NCBI RefSeq assembly: GCF_030540835.1
Contig: NZ_JAUOEK010000056.1
Location: forward strand, 62,001 to 126,000
From: Flavivirga aquimarina
Lineage (GTDB): Bacteria > Bacteroidota > Bacteroidia > Flavobacteriales > Flavobacteriaceae
Reading direction: 5' to 3'
Length of the DNA: 64,000 nucleotides
The translations under genes were made by a program, and so were the position numbers. The notes beneath the pieces are model-generated. The model did not search any database, was not told the DNA's origin, and saw only the letters and a list, made by a program, of their open reading frames with translations. Of the stretch, positions 44,185 to 53,131 are shown piece by piece (the stretch's first letter is position 1; each line of letters begins with the position of its first letter).

Positions 44185-44192
44185 CAAATATA
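44185..44192 (-). promoter_or_regulatory. lacI-gene -7 element (TATATTTG on minus strand)
   Basis: Plus strand CAAATATA, 5 bp upstream of the LacI ATG. Implies a very short leader. Confidence 0.45.
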
Positions 44193-44221
44193 ATAAAACT
44201 TAAGTGTAATATTACATAAAA

Positions 44222-44235
44222 TGTGCTCGATAACA
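44222..44235. promoter_or_regulatory. LacI operator O1 (TGTGCTCGATAACA)
   Basis: 12/14 match to TGTGCTCGAGCACA; lies about 30 bp upstream of the lacI -7 element where it can block polymerase. Confidence 0.6.
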
Positions 44236-44244
44236 CTTTTTTTG

Positions 44245-44258
44245 TGTGTTCGAGCACA
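44245..44258. promoter_or_regulatory. LacI operator O2 (TGTGTTCGAGCACA)
   Basis: 13/14 match to TGTGCTCGAGCACA. Centre-to-centre distance to O1 is 23 bp, about two helical turns. The two sites together also form a larger imperfect inverted repeat. Confidence 0.62.
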
Positions 44259-44380
44259 TTTTTTGATGTTTTTCTTTTTTTTTCTAAAATAAATAAATAC
44301 ATTCGCAGCAATACATAAATTAAAATCAGCTTTTTAGTAACATTAAATGTCATAATATCAGTGACATATATTTAATTTAA

Positions 44381-45487
44381 ATGAACAAAATTATATCAAT
44401 AGCACCAGGAAGAACATGTTTATTTGGAGATCATCAAGATTATTTGGGTTTACCCATTATTGCGTGTGCGATAAGTAAACATATTAAACTAACAGCAATA
44501 GAAAATGGATTGCGAACTTTTAATATTAATAAACCAGATATAAACAAGAAAAGAATCATTAATATAGATGAAGATATTGTAGATCTGGAAAAAGGAGACC
44601 ATATACTATATACGCTTAAAGTATTAAAAAAATATGGTTGTATTCCCAATAGAGGTTACAACATAGAAATAACAGGAAACTTACCTATAAACGCAGGAAC
44701 ATCCAGCTCTTCTGCATTAGTTATATCATGGGCTAATTTTTTAATTGAAGCTTTTGGCATTACTAAAAAAGTCACACCCGAACTAATATCACAAATAGCA
44801 TACGAGTCTGAAGTATTGGAGCAAGGCGCACCCGGGGGCATGATGGATCATTATAGTATAGGTGTTGGAAAGGTTGTTTATATAAATACATCAGAGCCAT
44901 TCTCTTGTAATATTATAAGAACAGAATTAAATGGTTTGATTTCTGGTGTGTCTGGTGTTCCAAAAGAAACAGTTGGTTTACTTGCAGAAGTAAAAGGAAA
45001 TACCTTAAAAGCTGTAGATATTGTTACGAAAACATTTAAAGACTTCAATTTAAATAAAGCAGAAATCGAAGATTTAGATAAATACAGTAATTGTTTACCA
45101 ACAGAATATGTTCCCTATTTCAACGCGGCAATTAAAAACCACTATTATACAAAAAAAGCCTTAATAGAATTTAATAAAGAGACACTTAATTTAAAAAGAA
45201 TAGGAGAGTTGATGAATGGTCATCATACCGTTTTAAGGGATTTATTAAAAATTACTGTTCCCAGAATTGATGATATGATCGAGGCAGCTTTAAAAGCAGG
45301 AGCTTATGGAGCTAAAATAGTTGGATCTGGAGGAGGAGGTAGTATTGTTGTTATAGCAGAACCAGGAAAAGAGGCACCAATAGTTGAAGCTATTTTAAAA
45401 GCAGGAGCTATTGAATCATATCCAGTGTCTGTTGATTCCGGAGCAAGAATATTAGAAAGATCAAAAACAATAAACATCGAAAACTAG
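44381..45487 (+). CDS. GHMP kinase, galactokinase-like sugar kinase
   Basis: 368 residues. GHMP signature regions: motif 1 PGRTCLFGDHQDYLG (galactokinase GRxNxxGEHxDY equivalent), motif 2 NLPINAGTSSSSALV (phosphate-binding) and motif 3 AYGAKIVGSGGGGSIVVI. Probably phosphorylates the C1 hydroxyl of an incoming sugar such as galactose or N-acetylgalactosamine. The neighbouring nucleotidyltransferase would use a sugar-1-phosphate. First gene of an operon with gaps of about 10 bp. Substrate is inferred only. Confidence 0.8.
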   Translation: MNKIISIAPGRTCLFGDHQDYLGLPIIACAISKHIKLTAIENGLRTFNINKPDINKKRIINIDEDIVDLEKGDHILYTLKVLKKYGCIPNRGYNIEITGNLPINAGTSSSSALVISWANFLIEAFGITKKVTPELISQIAYESEVLEQGAPGGMMDHYSIGVGKVVYINTSEPFSCNIIRTELNGLISGVSGVPKETVGLLAEVKGNTLKAVDIVTKTFKDFNLNKAEIEDLDKYSNCLPTEYVPYFNAAIKNHYYTKKALIEFNKETLNLKRIGELMNGHHTVLRDLLKITVPRIDDMIEAALKAGAYGAKIVGSGGGGSIVVIAEPGKEAPIVEAILKAGAIESYPVSVDSGARILERSKTINIEN

Positions 45488-45498
45488 ATTAATATACT

Positions 45499-46392
45499 AT
45501 GCACAAGAATTTAATAATATTAGCAGGAGGTGCTTCATCTAGAATGAAAAAAGAAGCTATATCTAGTAATTTAAGTCAAGAAGAAATAGCTCAAGCTAAT
45601 CAAAGAAGTAAAACCCTTATTGGTGTAGGGCCAAATGGAAGGCCTTTATTAGATTATCTGTTATATAATGCGAAACTAGCAGGCTATAATAATATATATA
45701 TAATTATAAGTGAACAAGGAGCACTTTTTAAAGATTTTTACGGGAAATACGAAAAAGACAATGATTTTTATGGGTTAAATATATCTTTTGCAATTCAATA
45801 TATCCCAAAAGATAGGGTAAAACCATTTGGAACAGCAGATGCATTATTTCAGGCAGTAGAGCAATATCCAGAATTAAACTCAGAATTTTATTCGGTTTGT
45901 AATAGTGATAACTTGTATTCACCACAAGCTTTGTATGCTTTAAGAGCAACAGAAAGCCCTGCAGCTTTTATTAGTTACGATCGTGATTCTTTAGAGTTTT
46001 CCTCAGAACGTATTTCTCGGTTTGCAGTAGCTAAACTCGATAATGAAAATCATTTGTTAAATATTATTGAAAAGCCAGAAGCTAATGAAGTCGACAAACA
46101 TAAAGATACAGAAGGAAAGATACGAGTTAGTATGAATGCTTTTAAGTTTAAAGGAGACATGATATATCCATATTTAAAAGATTGTCCTATAAACCCGGAA
46201 AGAAATGAGAAAGAGTTACCTACTGTTCTTTTAAATATGTTGAAAGAGCATCCAAAAACAGCGTTAGGGATTCCTTTTTCAGAGCATGTTCCAGATTTAA
46301 CAGCCAAAGAAGACATTGAGCATGTCAAAGAATATTTAAAAAAAGAGTTTCCAAACTTTAGTTGGGATGCTACACAAGAAATAAGTAATTAA
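45499..46392 (+). CDS. Sugar-1-phosphate nucleotidyltransferase-like protein
   Basis: 297 residues. N-terminal LIILAGGASSRMKK is the NTP-transferase signature. KPFGTADALFQAV and VCNSDNLYS are other conserved loops, and IIEKPEANE matches the usual '.i.EKP'. An insert of about 22 residues (AISSNLSQEEIAQANQ) follows the signature loop. It may make a nucleotide sugar from the product of the kinase gene, 11 bp upstream. Confidence 0.78.
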   Translation: MHKNLIILAGGASSRMKKEAISSNLSQEEIAQANQRSKTLIGVGPNGRPLLDYLLYNAKLAGYNNIYIIISEQGALFKDFYGKYEKDNDFYGLNISFAIQYIPKDRVKPFGTADALFQAVEQYPELNSEFYSVCNSDNLYSPQALYALRATESPAAFISYDRDSLEFSSERISRFAVAKLDNENHLLNIIEKPEANEVDKHKDTEGKIRVSMNAFKFKGDMIYPYLKDCPINPERNEKELPTVLLNMLKEHPKTALGIPFSEHVPDLTAKEDIEHVKEYLKKEFPNFSWDATQEISN

Positions 46393-46402
46393 AAAAGATG
46401 GT

Positions 46403-47716
46403 ATGACACAAACATCTAGCAATAATAAGGTCGCTATTGCAATAATAGCAGGTCTGTTTTCCATATTCGGATTTGTAACTTGGATAAACAGTGCTTTAAT
46501 TCCATTTATGAAAACCATAAATGAATTAACCGAAGCGCAATCCTATTTTGTCGCTACAGCGTCCTATATATCTTTTGTGATTATGGCATTACCGGCGTCT
46601 TTTATTATTAATAAAATAGGCTATCGTAAAGGGATGTCTTTAGGTCTCATTATTATGTCTTTAGGGGCGTTATTATTTATTCCAGCGGCAGAGGCACGTA
46701 CTTATTGGGTGTTTTTAGCAGCGATTTTTATTCAAGGTACAGGTATGACGTTATGCCAAACGGCTGCTAATCCATACATTATTATTTTAGGCCCTATAGA
46801 AAGTGGTGCCAAGCGTATGGCTATAATGGGTATAGCCAATAAAATAGCAGGAGCCTTGGGCTCATTAATTTTTGGAGCTCTATTATTATCAGGTATAGAC
46901 GATGTTAAAGTAAAAATAGGACAAGTATCTGTAGAAGAAAAAGGACAATTATTAGATACCATGGCCAATAGCGTATATACACCATATCTAATAATGGCTA
47001 TAGCCTTATTTGTATTTGCTTTATTAATTAAAAAAGCACCACTCCCTAACGTAGAAGCAGCTCAGGCTGAAGAAACTAAAGAAGGAGAAACAAGTAAAAC
47101 CAATATTTTTCAATTCCCTCATTTATGGATAGGCGTATTAACCTTATTTGTATACGTAGGAGCCGAAGTTATAGCAGGCGATAGTATTATAGCGTATGGT
47201 ATATCATTAGGGTTTTCGGCCGAAGATGCAAAGTTTTTTACCACATTTACTCTTATGGCAATGGTTGTAACTTATGCTTTAGGAGTGTTTCTAATTCCCA
47301 AATATATTAAACAAAGTACAGCCTTGGAGGTAAGTGCTGCGTTAGGTATAATTTTTAGCATCTGTATATTAATAACAACAGGCTTTACATCGGTATTATT
47401 TGTAGCAGCCTTGGGGGTATCAAATGCATTGGTATGGCCGGCAGTATGGCCATTAACTTTAAATGGTTTAGGAAAGTTTACTAAGACCGCTTCCGCATTG
47501 CTAATTATGGCAATTTCGGGAGGCGCTATTATACCACCTTTATACGGACGATTAGTAGACTCTGGCAAGCATGAATTAATATCTAGTGGGATTTCAGAAG
47601 TAGAAGCAGCTGCAACAGCAGCAACAGGAAGTTATTGGGTATTAATTCCGTGCTATGCCATTATACTGTTTTTTGCAGTTAAGGGGCATAGATATAAAAG
47701 TTGGTCAAAAAAATAA
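46403..47716 (+). CDS. Sugar MFS transporter (FucP/FHS family)
   Basis: 437 residues, about 12 membrane helices. Early motif FSIFGFVTWINSALIPFMK and IQGTGMTLCQTAANPYIIILGP are typical of fucose/glucose-galactose:H+ symporters of the FHS family. Inner-membrane uptake of the sugar released by the locus enzymes. 10-bp gaps to both neighbours put it in the operon. Confidence 0.88.
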   Translation: MTQTSSNNKVAIAIIAGLFSIFGFVTWINSALIPFMKTINELTEAQSYFVATASYISFVIMALPASFIINKIGYRKGMSLGLIIMSLGALLFIPAAEARTYWVFLAAIFIQGTGMTLCQTAANPYIIILGPIESGAKRMAIMGIANKIAGALGSLIFGALLLSGIDDVKVKIGQVSVEEKGQLLDTMANSVYTPYLIMAIALFVFALLIKKAPLPNVEAAQAEETKEGETSKTNIFQFPHLWIGVLTLFVYVGAEVIAGDSIIAYGISLGFSAEDAKFFTTFTLMAMVVTYALGVFLIPKYIKQSTALEVSAALGIIFSICILITTGFTSVLFVAALGVSNALVWPAVWPLTLNGLGKFTKTASALLIMAISGGAIIPPLYGRLVDSGKHELISSGISEVEAAATAATGSYWVLIPCYAIILFFAVKGHRYKSWSKK

Positions 47717-47725
47717 AAAAAAGAA

Positions 47726-49654
47726 ATGTTAAAAAGTAGTATAGATAAGGCAACAGGTTTTGAAAAAAGATTCGAGAATATCGAAACCGTAGTTTTTGAA
47801 AATTCATCAACGGCATCAAAATCAGTTGCAAAAGAAATAGCAGGGCTTATAAGAGCTAAACAAGATAAAGGTGAATCTTGTGTGCTGGGGCTAGCAACAG
47901 GTTCAACACCTAAGGGCCTTTATGCAGAATTAGTTAAAATGCATAAAGAAGAAGGATTGAGCTTTAAAAATGTAATCACATTTAATTTAGATGAGTATTA
48001 TCCAATGAAACCAGATTCAGTAAATAGCTATGTGCGATTTATGAAGGAGTTATTATTGGACCAAGTGGATATATTGCCAGAGAATTATCATATACCAGAC
48101 GGCACTTTATCTAAAAAAGAAATAGCTGATTATTGTAAAAATTATGAAGCTAAAATTGAAGCTTTAGGAGGAATAGATTTACAGATATTAGGTATAGGAG
48201 GAAATGGACATATTGGTTTTAACGAGTCTGGTTCGCTTCAAAATTCAAAAACCCGATTAGTCGCTTTAGATCATATAACAAGAGTTGCAGCAAGTAAAGA
48301 TTTTTCAGGGTTAAGCAATACTCCAAGAACCGCAATTACATTAGGAGTAAAAAAAATCATGGAAGCTAAGCGTGTTATTCTAATGGCTTGGGGAGAAGGA
48401 AAATCTAATATAATAAAAACTTCAGTAGAAGAGTCTATTACAAATCAAGTACCAGCCTCTTTTCTACAAGAACATAATAATGCTGTTTTTGTAATTGATA
48501 AGGCAGCAGCTTCAAAATTAACAAGAATCAATGCACCTTGGTTAGTTGAAAAAATTGTTTGGACAGATAAAATGATCCGTAAGGCAGTTTTAGGTTTAGC
48601 GCTTCATTTAGAAAAGCCTATCTTAATGCTTACAGATGCCGATTATATAGAAAATGGGATGAGTGATTTATTGGCAGACTCCGGACCAGCATACGATATT
48701 AACATTAAGATTTTTAACAAAATACAATATACCATCACCGGGTGGCCTGGAGGAAAACCAAATGCCGAAGATTCTAATAGACCAGAGCGTGCGCAACCAG
48801 TAAAAAAACGAGTACTAATTTTTAGTCCACACCCAGATGATGATATAATTAGTATGGGAGGTACTTTTAAAAGGTTACAAGAGCAAGGACATGAAGTACA
48901 TGTCGCATACCAAACATCTGGTAACATAGCAGTGGCAGATGATGAAGCTTTAAGATATGCCAGTTTTGTATGCGATTACAACGAAAAATTTGGGATAGAA
49001 AGTATTGAAGCCCAAAAAATATATAAAGGAGCTATTGAATTTTTAAAAAATAAGAAAGATAGCGAAATAGATACTAAAGAAGTAAGGTACATAAAAGGTT
49101 TGATACGTAAAGGAGAAGCTAGGGCAACAAGCCATTTTGTTGGACTTCCAGATGAACAAATACATTTTATGGAACTGCCTTTTTATGAAACAGGTACTAT
49201 AGAGAAAAATGATTTGAGTGATGTAGATATTAATTTAACTATAGACTTAATAGAGAAAATTAAACCACATCAAATTTATGGGGCTGGTGATTTAGCAGAC
49301 CCTCATGGTACTCATAAAGTATGTTTAGATGCCATTTTTGAAGCTGTTAAAAAATTAAAAAACAAACCTTTTATGAATGACTGTTGGGTTTGGTTATACA
49401 GAGGCGCATGGCAAGAATGGGCAGTAGATGAAATAGAAATGGCAGTGCCTATGGGACCAGACCAAGTGCTGGAAAAACGAAAAGGGATTTTTAAACACCA
49501 ATCACAAAAAGACGGGGTTGTTTTTCAAGGTTCAGATAGCAGAGAATTTTGGCAAAGAGCTGAAGACAGAAATAAAGAAACAGCCGAATTGTACGACCAA
49601 TTAGGTTTATCACATTATGCTGCTATGGAAGCTTTTGTGAGGTGGGAATTTTAA
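47726..49654 (+). CDS. nagB: Glucosamine-6-phosphate deaminase (NagB) / PIG-L fusion
   Basis: 642 residues. NagB domain (about 1-290): LGLATGSTPKGLYAEL, FNLDEYYPM, LGIGGNGHIGFNESGS. PIG-L-like deacetylase domain (about 350-642): RVLIFSPHPDDDIISMGGTFKRL (metal motif HPDDD) with DLADPHGTHKVC near the second ligand. The two-domain form is common in Bacteroidota. NagB converts hexosamine-6-phosphate to the fructose-6-phosphate type product plus ammonia. The PIG-L part may remove N-acetyl groups, but its substrate is unknown. Last gene before the SusC hairpin. Confidence 0.88.
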   Translation: MLKSSIDKATGFEKRFENIETVVFENSSTASKSVAKEIAGLIRAKQDKGESCVLGLATGSTPKGLYAELVKMHKEEGLSFKNVITFNLDEYYPMKPDSVNSYVRFMKELLLDQVDILPENYHIPDGTLSKKEIADYCKNYEAKIEALGGIDLQILGIGGNGHIGFNESGSLQNSKTRLVALDHITRVAASKDFSGLSNTPRTAITLGVKKIMEAKRVILMAWGEGKSNIIKTSVEESITNQVPASFLQEHNNAVFVIDKAAASKLTRINAPWLVEKIVWTDKMIRKAVLGLALHLEKPILMLTDADYIENGMSDLLADSGPAYDINIKIFNKIQYTITGWPGGKPNAEDSNRPERAQPVKKRVLIFSPHPDDDIISMGGTFKRLQEQGHEVHVAYQTSGNIAVADDEALRYASFVCDYNEKFGIESIEAQKIYKGAIEFLKNKKDSEIDTKEVRYIKGLIRKGEARATSHFVGLPDEQIHFMELPFYETGTIEKNDLSDVDINLTIDLIEKIKPHQIYGAGDLADPHGTHKVCLDAIFEAVKKLKNKPFMNDCWVWLYRGAWQEWAVDEIEMAVPMGPDQVLEKRKGIFKHQSQKDGVVFQGSDSREFWQRAEDRNKETAELYDQLGLSHYAAMEAFVRWEF

Positions 49655-49736
49655 TTATAATAAAAACTAACTATAAAAACAACTAAAGATAAAGAAACTA
49701 TGAAACAACACTAACTCAAACAAACATTAACTTAAA

Positions 49737-49766
49737 AACCGAAAAATGTTGCAGCATTTTCCGGTT
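49737..49766 (+). terminator. Hairpin between nagB and susC (attenuator or terminator)
   Basis: 12-bp stem AACCGAAAAATG / CATTTTCCGGTT with one A-C mismatch and a 6-nt loop. It lacks a T-run, so it may be partial terminator, attenuator or mRNA-stability element. Confidence 0.5.
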
Positions 49767-49782
49767 ATACTAAGTGACTTAA

Positions 49783-49806
49783 TTTAATCTCTAATAAATA
49801 AATCAT
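49783..49806 (+). repeat. Leader sequence shared with the PKD lipoprotein gene
   Basis: TTTAATCTCTAA followed by TAAATAAATCAT is almost the same as 57478-57502 upstream of the PKD gene (differs by two inserted bases). Confidence 0.4.
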
Positions 49807-49815
49807 AACAAAAAT

Positions 49816-52800
49816 ATGAAAAAATTCAAGATGCTACTCAGCATAAGTAATGAATTAAAATTTGATTTAAGAACGAAACTAACTATTATAATATTAATAG
49901 TCTCTTTAATGCAAATTAATGCGAATACATATTCGCTGAACTCTAATAATTCTTTTGAGATAGAGAAGGGGTATAGCCAACAAAATATAGTTAATGGTAA
50001 AGTTACTGATGCATATGGAGTTCCACTACCTGGAGCTTCTGTTCAAGTAAAAGGAACCACTGTAGGTGCAGCTACAGATTTTGATGGTAATTATAGTATA
50101 ACCATTCCAGACAATGGAAAAACATTAGTGATTTCCTATTTAGGTTTTGTCACTAAAGAAGTAATAATTAATGATCAATCAATTATTAATGTATCATTAT
50201 CTGAGGATAATAACAATTTAGATGAAGTTGTTGTTGTTGGGTACGGTGTTCAAAGAAAACGAGATTTAGTAGGTGCTATTTCACAAGTTAAAACTGATGA
50301 TTTAATATTATCTTCAACACCTTCAATTGGCCATATTCTACAAGGAAAAGCGGCTGGTTTACAAATAACTCAAAATAGTGCACAACCAGGTGGAGGTATA
50401 GACATCTTTGTTCGTGGTGCAGCATCGATAAATGGAAGTAATGCTCCTTTAATTGTAGTAGATGGCTTTCCATTAACAGGTTTAGAAGAACCAGGTGATG
50501 GTAATAGATTTAGTGGTGGTACTCAAGGAATTTTAAATTCGTTTAACCCTAATGATATTGAATCTATTGAAGTTTTAAAAGATGCGAGTTCTTCTGCTAT
50601 TTATGGGCTTAGAGCAGCAAATGGCGTAATTATTATTACCACTAAAAAAGGTAAAGCTGGTAAAATTAATGTAGATTATTCTACATCAAGTTCTTTTCAA
50701 AGCTATGAGGATAATTATGAAGTACTGAGTGCTTCTGAATATATGCAATTAAGAAATGAAGCAACATTTGAAAATTGGGCATTTTTAAATAGAGTGACCC
50801 CTTATGCAAGTGGGCAGGAAAATAGTAGAACTTTAGAAGAAGCCATTGCAGACCCAGTTAATGGCATTGCTTTTTCTCGATTCTATTCAGATGACCAAAT
50901 TAATAATGCAGGTGAAGGTACAAATTGGCTCGATTTAATAACAAGAGAAGGTATTGTAAAGCAACATAACCTTTCTATAAATGGAGGCACAGAAAGTACA
51001 CGATATTATTTGTCTGGAAATTTATTCGAACATCAAGGTGTTTTAAAAAATTCTGAATTCGAAAGATCATCTTTAAGATTAAATTTAGATCAAAAAATTA
51101 ATGACTACATTAATGTTGGTATGACTTTAACGAAAAGTACCATTAATAACGATAATACACAATTAGGTGGACAGGCATTTGAAAACTCAGGTATCATAAG
51201 GTCTGCTATACAAACTACACCACTTATTGACGCTATTGATGAGTTTGGAAATTATCCAATTAATCCTGATAATGCCACAACATCTAATCCTGCATCTATG
51301 CTTACCATCACAGATCAAGGTAAAACAGATAGAACACTTGCTAATTTTTATTTAGAAGTAAAACCTATTGAAGGGTTAGTTGCAAGGTTTTCGGGAGGTG
51401 TAGATCAAGGCGTTAGTAGTCGATATACCTATTTGCCTAGAACAACTTTATGGGGTGAATTAGAAAACGGTAGAGCCTCTATAAGTAATACGATACAGAA
51501 TGATAAGTTGTTAGATTTTACATTAACGTATAATACGACCTTTAATGAAGCCCATAAATTAACCGCAATGGTTGGAGCTTCATATCAAAAAGAAGAAGAT
51601 TACGGTGAGGCTTTACAAAATAATGATTTTATTACTGATGCTTTTTTATGGAATAGTATAGATTCCGCTGCAGGCGTTGCAAGTGTTGATTCATTTAGAA
51701 GTGAAAGTGAGCTTGCATCTGTTTTTGGTAGAATTAACTATGTGTATAAAGACAGGTATTTGCTTACAGCTACAGTACGTAGAGATGGATCAGGAAAGTT
51801 CTTTAAAGAAAACCAATATGATATTTTCCCATCAATAGCATTGGGATGGAATATTGCCGAAGAACCATTCATGGAAAGTGTTAGTGATAAAGTATCTCAA
51901 TTCAAATTAAGAGCTGGATATGGAGAAGTTGGTAATCAAGCAATTCCAGCTAATGCAAAAGCGGCGCTTATTGCATTAAACGCATGGTTAAATCCAGATG
52001 AATCTATATTAACAGGTGTGTTTTATGATAGAATAGCCAATCCATTTTTACAATGGGAAACAACAAAAGAAACCAATATAGGTTTAGATTTTGGATTCTT
52101 TAATAATAGAGTTTCTGGTTCAATTGAGTACTTTGATAGAAAAATATCAAATCTTTTAGATGAGAAAGCCCTTAATTCATATCAGGTAGTCTCAATAGTT
52201 AATGCAAATATTGGTTCAACTCAAAGTAAAGGTTTAGAAATAACACTTAACTCTGTTAATGTTCGCACCGAAAATTTTTCATGGAGAAGTACATTAACCT
52301 ATTCTAGTTATGACGATAGGTGGTTAGAAAGAGCACCAGATTGGAAACCAGCTGTATATCAAGAGGTAAATGACCCTATACGTGCAAACCATAGTTATTT
52401 GTCAGATGGTATTATGCAAATAGGAGAAGTAGTTCCTGCGCAACCAGATTTATTTCCTGGCCAAATTAAAATAAAAGATGTTAATGGTTTTGTAAGAGAT
52501 GGAAGTGGAAACCCAGTAGTTGATGAAAATGGGATATTTCAACGTACAGGAGCACCAGATGGACAAATAGATATAGCAGATACTGTATTATTAGGCAGTT
52601 CAGATCCAGATTTTATAGCGGGGTTCACAAATGTAATTACTTATAAAAACATACAATTAAACTTCCATTTTAATGGTATGTTTGGTAGAGAAATAGTAGA
52701 TGCAACAGATGTAGCCTATGGGGTATCAGCAGATGGCGTTGCCATACAAGGTAATAATGCATTAGTAAACATACTTAATAGATGGACACCAGAAAATCCA

Positions 52801-53127
52801 TCTACTACCAGACCAGGTTCTCATTATGGATTTTCTAATTATGGTTCTGGTGATTTCTTTTTACAAGATGCTTGGTTTATTCGTTTACAAAATATTTCAT
52901 TGTCATATCAATTCCCGAAAGAAATATTTGGTAAAAATTCATCATCTAGTGCAGCTTTAAGATTGGGAGCACAGAATCTCTTTGTAATTACACCTTATAA
53001 AGGTGCAGACCCAGAAACAAATGGTTATGATCCAGATGTAATTTCAACAGGGGGGGATCCTTCAAATCTAGTTGCTTCATATCCTAATGTTAGAACCTTT
53101 ACTATAGGCCTTGATTTAAAATTTTAA
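49816..53127 (+). CDS. SusC/RagA-type TonB-linked outer membrane transporter
   Basis: 1103 residues. Signal region (about 20-42, KLTIIILIVSLMQINANTYS), CarboxypepD_reg-like domain (about 60-135: VNGKVTDAYGVPLPGASVQVKG), then the TonB-dependent plug (VVGYGVQRKRDLVGAISQV, IDIFVRGAASINGSNAPLIVVDGFPL, IESIEVLKDASSSAIYG) and a 22-strand barrel ending FTIGLDLKF. It takes up glycan fragments bound by the SusD partner 4 bp downstream. Typical length for the family. Confidence 0.95.
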   Translation: MKKFKMLLSISNELKFDLRTKLTIIILIVSLMQINANTYSLNSNNSFEIEKGYSQQNIVNGKVTDAYGVPLPGASVQVKGTTVGAATDFDGNYSITIPDNGKTLVISYLGFVTKEVIINDQSIINVSLSEDNNNLDEVVVVGYGVQRKRDLVGAISQVKTDDLILSSTPSIGHILQGKAAGLQITQNSAQPGGGIDIFVRGAASINGSNAPLIVVDGFPLTGLEEPGDGNRFSGGTQGILNSFNPNDIESIEVLKDASSSAIYGLRAANGVIIITTKKGKAGKINVDYSTSSSFQSYEDNYEVLSASEYMQLRNEATFENWAFLNRVTPYASGQENSRTLEEAIADPVNGIAFSRFYSDDQINNAGEGTNWLDLITREGIVKQHNLSINGGTESTRYYLSGNLFEHQGVLKNSEFERSSLRLNLDQKINDYINVGMTLTKSTINNDNTQLGGQAFENSGIIRSAIQTTPLIDAIDEFGNYPINPDNATTSNPASMLTITDQGKTDRTLANFYLEVKPIEGLVARFSGGVDQGVSSRYTYLPRTTLWGELENGRASISNTIQNDKLLDFTLTYNTTFNEAHKLTAMVGASYQKEEDYGEALQNNDFITDAFLWNSIDSAAGVASVDSFRSESELASVFGRINYVYKDRYLLTATVRRDGSGKFFKENQYDIFPSIALGWNIAEEPFMESVSDKVSQFKLRAGYGEVGNQAIPANAKAALIALNAWLNPDESILTGVFYDRIANPFLQWETTKETNIGLDFGFFNNRVSGSIEYFDRKISNLLDEKALNSYQVVSIVNANIGSTQSKGLEITLNSVNVRTENFSWRSTLTYSSYDDRWLERAPDWKPAVYQEVNDPIRANHSYLSDGIMQIGEVVPAQPDLFPGQIKIKDVNGFVRDGSGNPVVDENGIFQRTGAPDGQIDIADTVLLGSSDPDFIAGFTNVITYKNIQLNFHFNGMFGREIVDATDVAYGVSADGVAIQGNNALVNILNRWTPENPSTTRPGSHYGFSNYGSGDFFLQDAWFIRLQNISLSYQFPKEIFGKNSSSSAALRLGAQNLFVITPYKGADPETNGYDPDVISTGGDPSNLVASYPNVRTFTIGLDLKF

Positions 53128-53131
53128 AAAA

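Noticed and set aside
44180-44353. 58-residue N-terminal extension of the LacI regulator
   Set aside because: The HTH begins directly after the ATG at 44179, and the extension runs through the operators and promoter.
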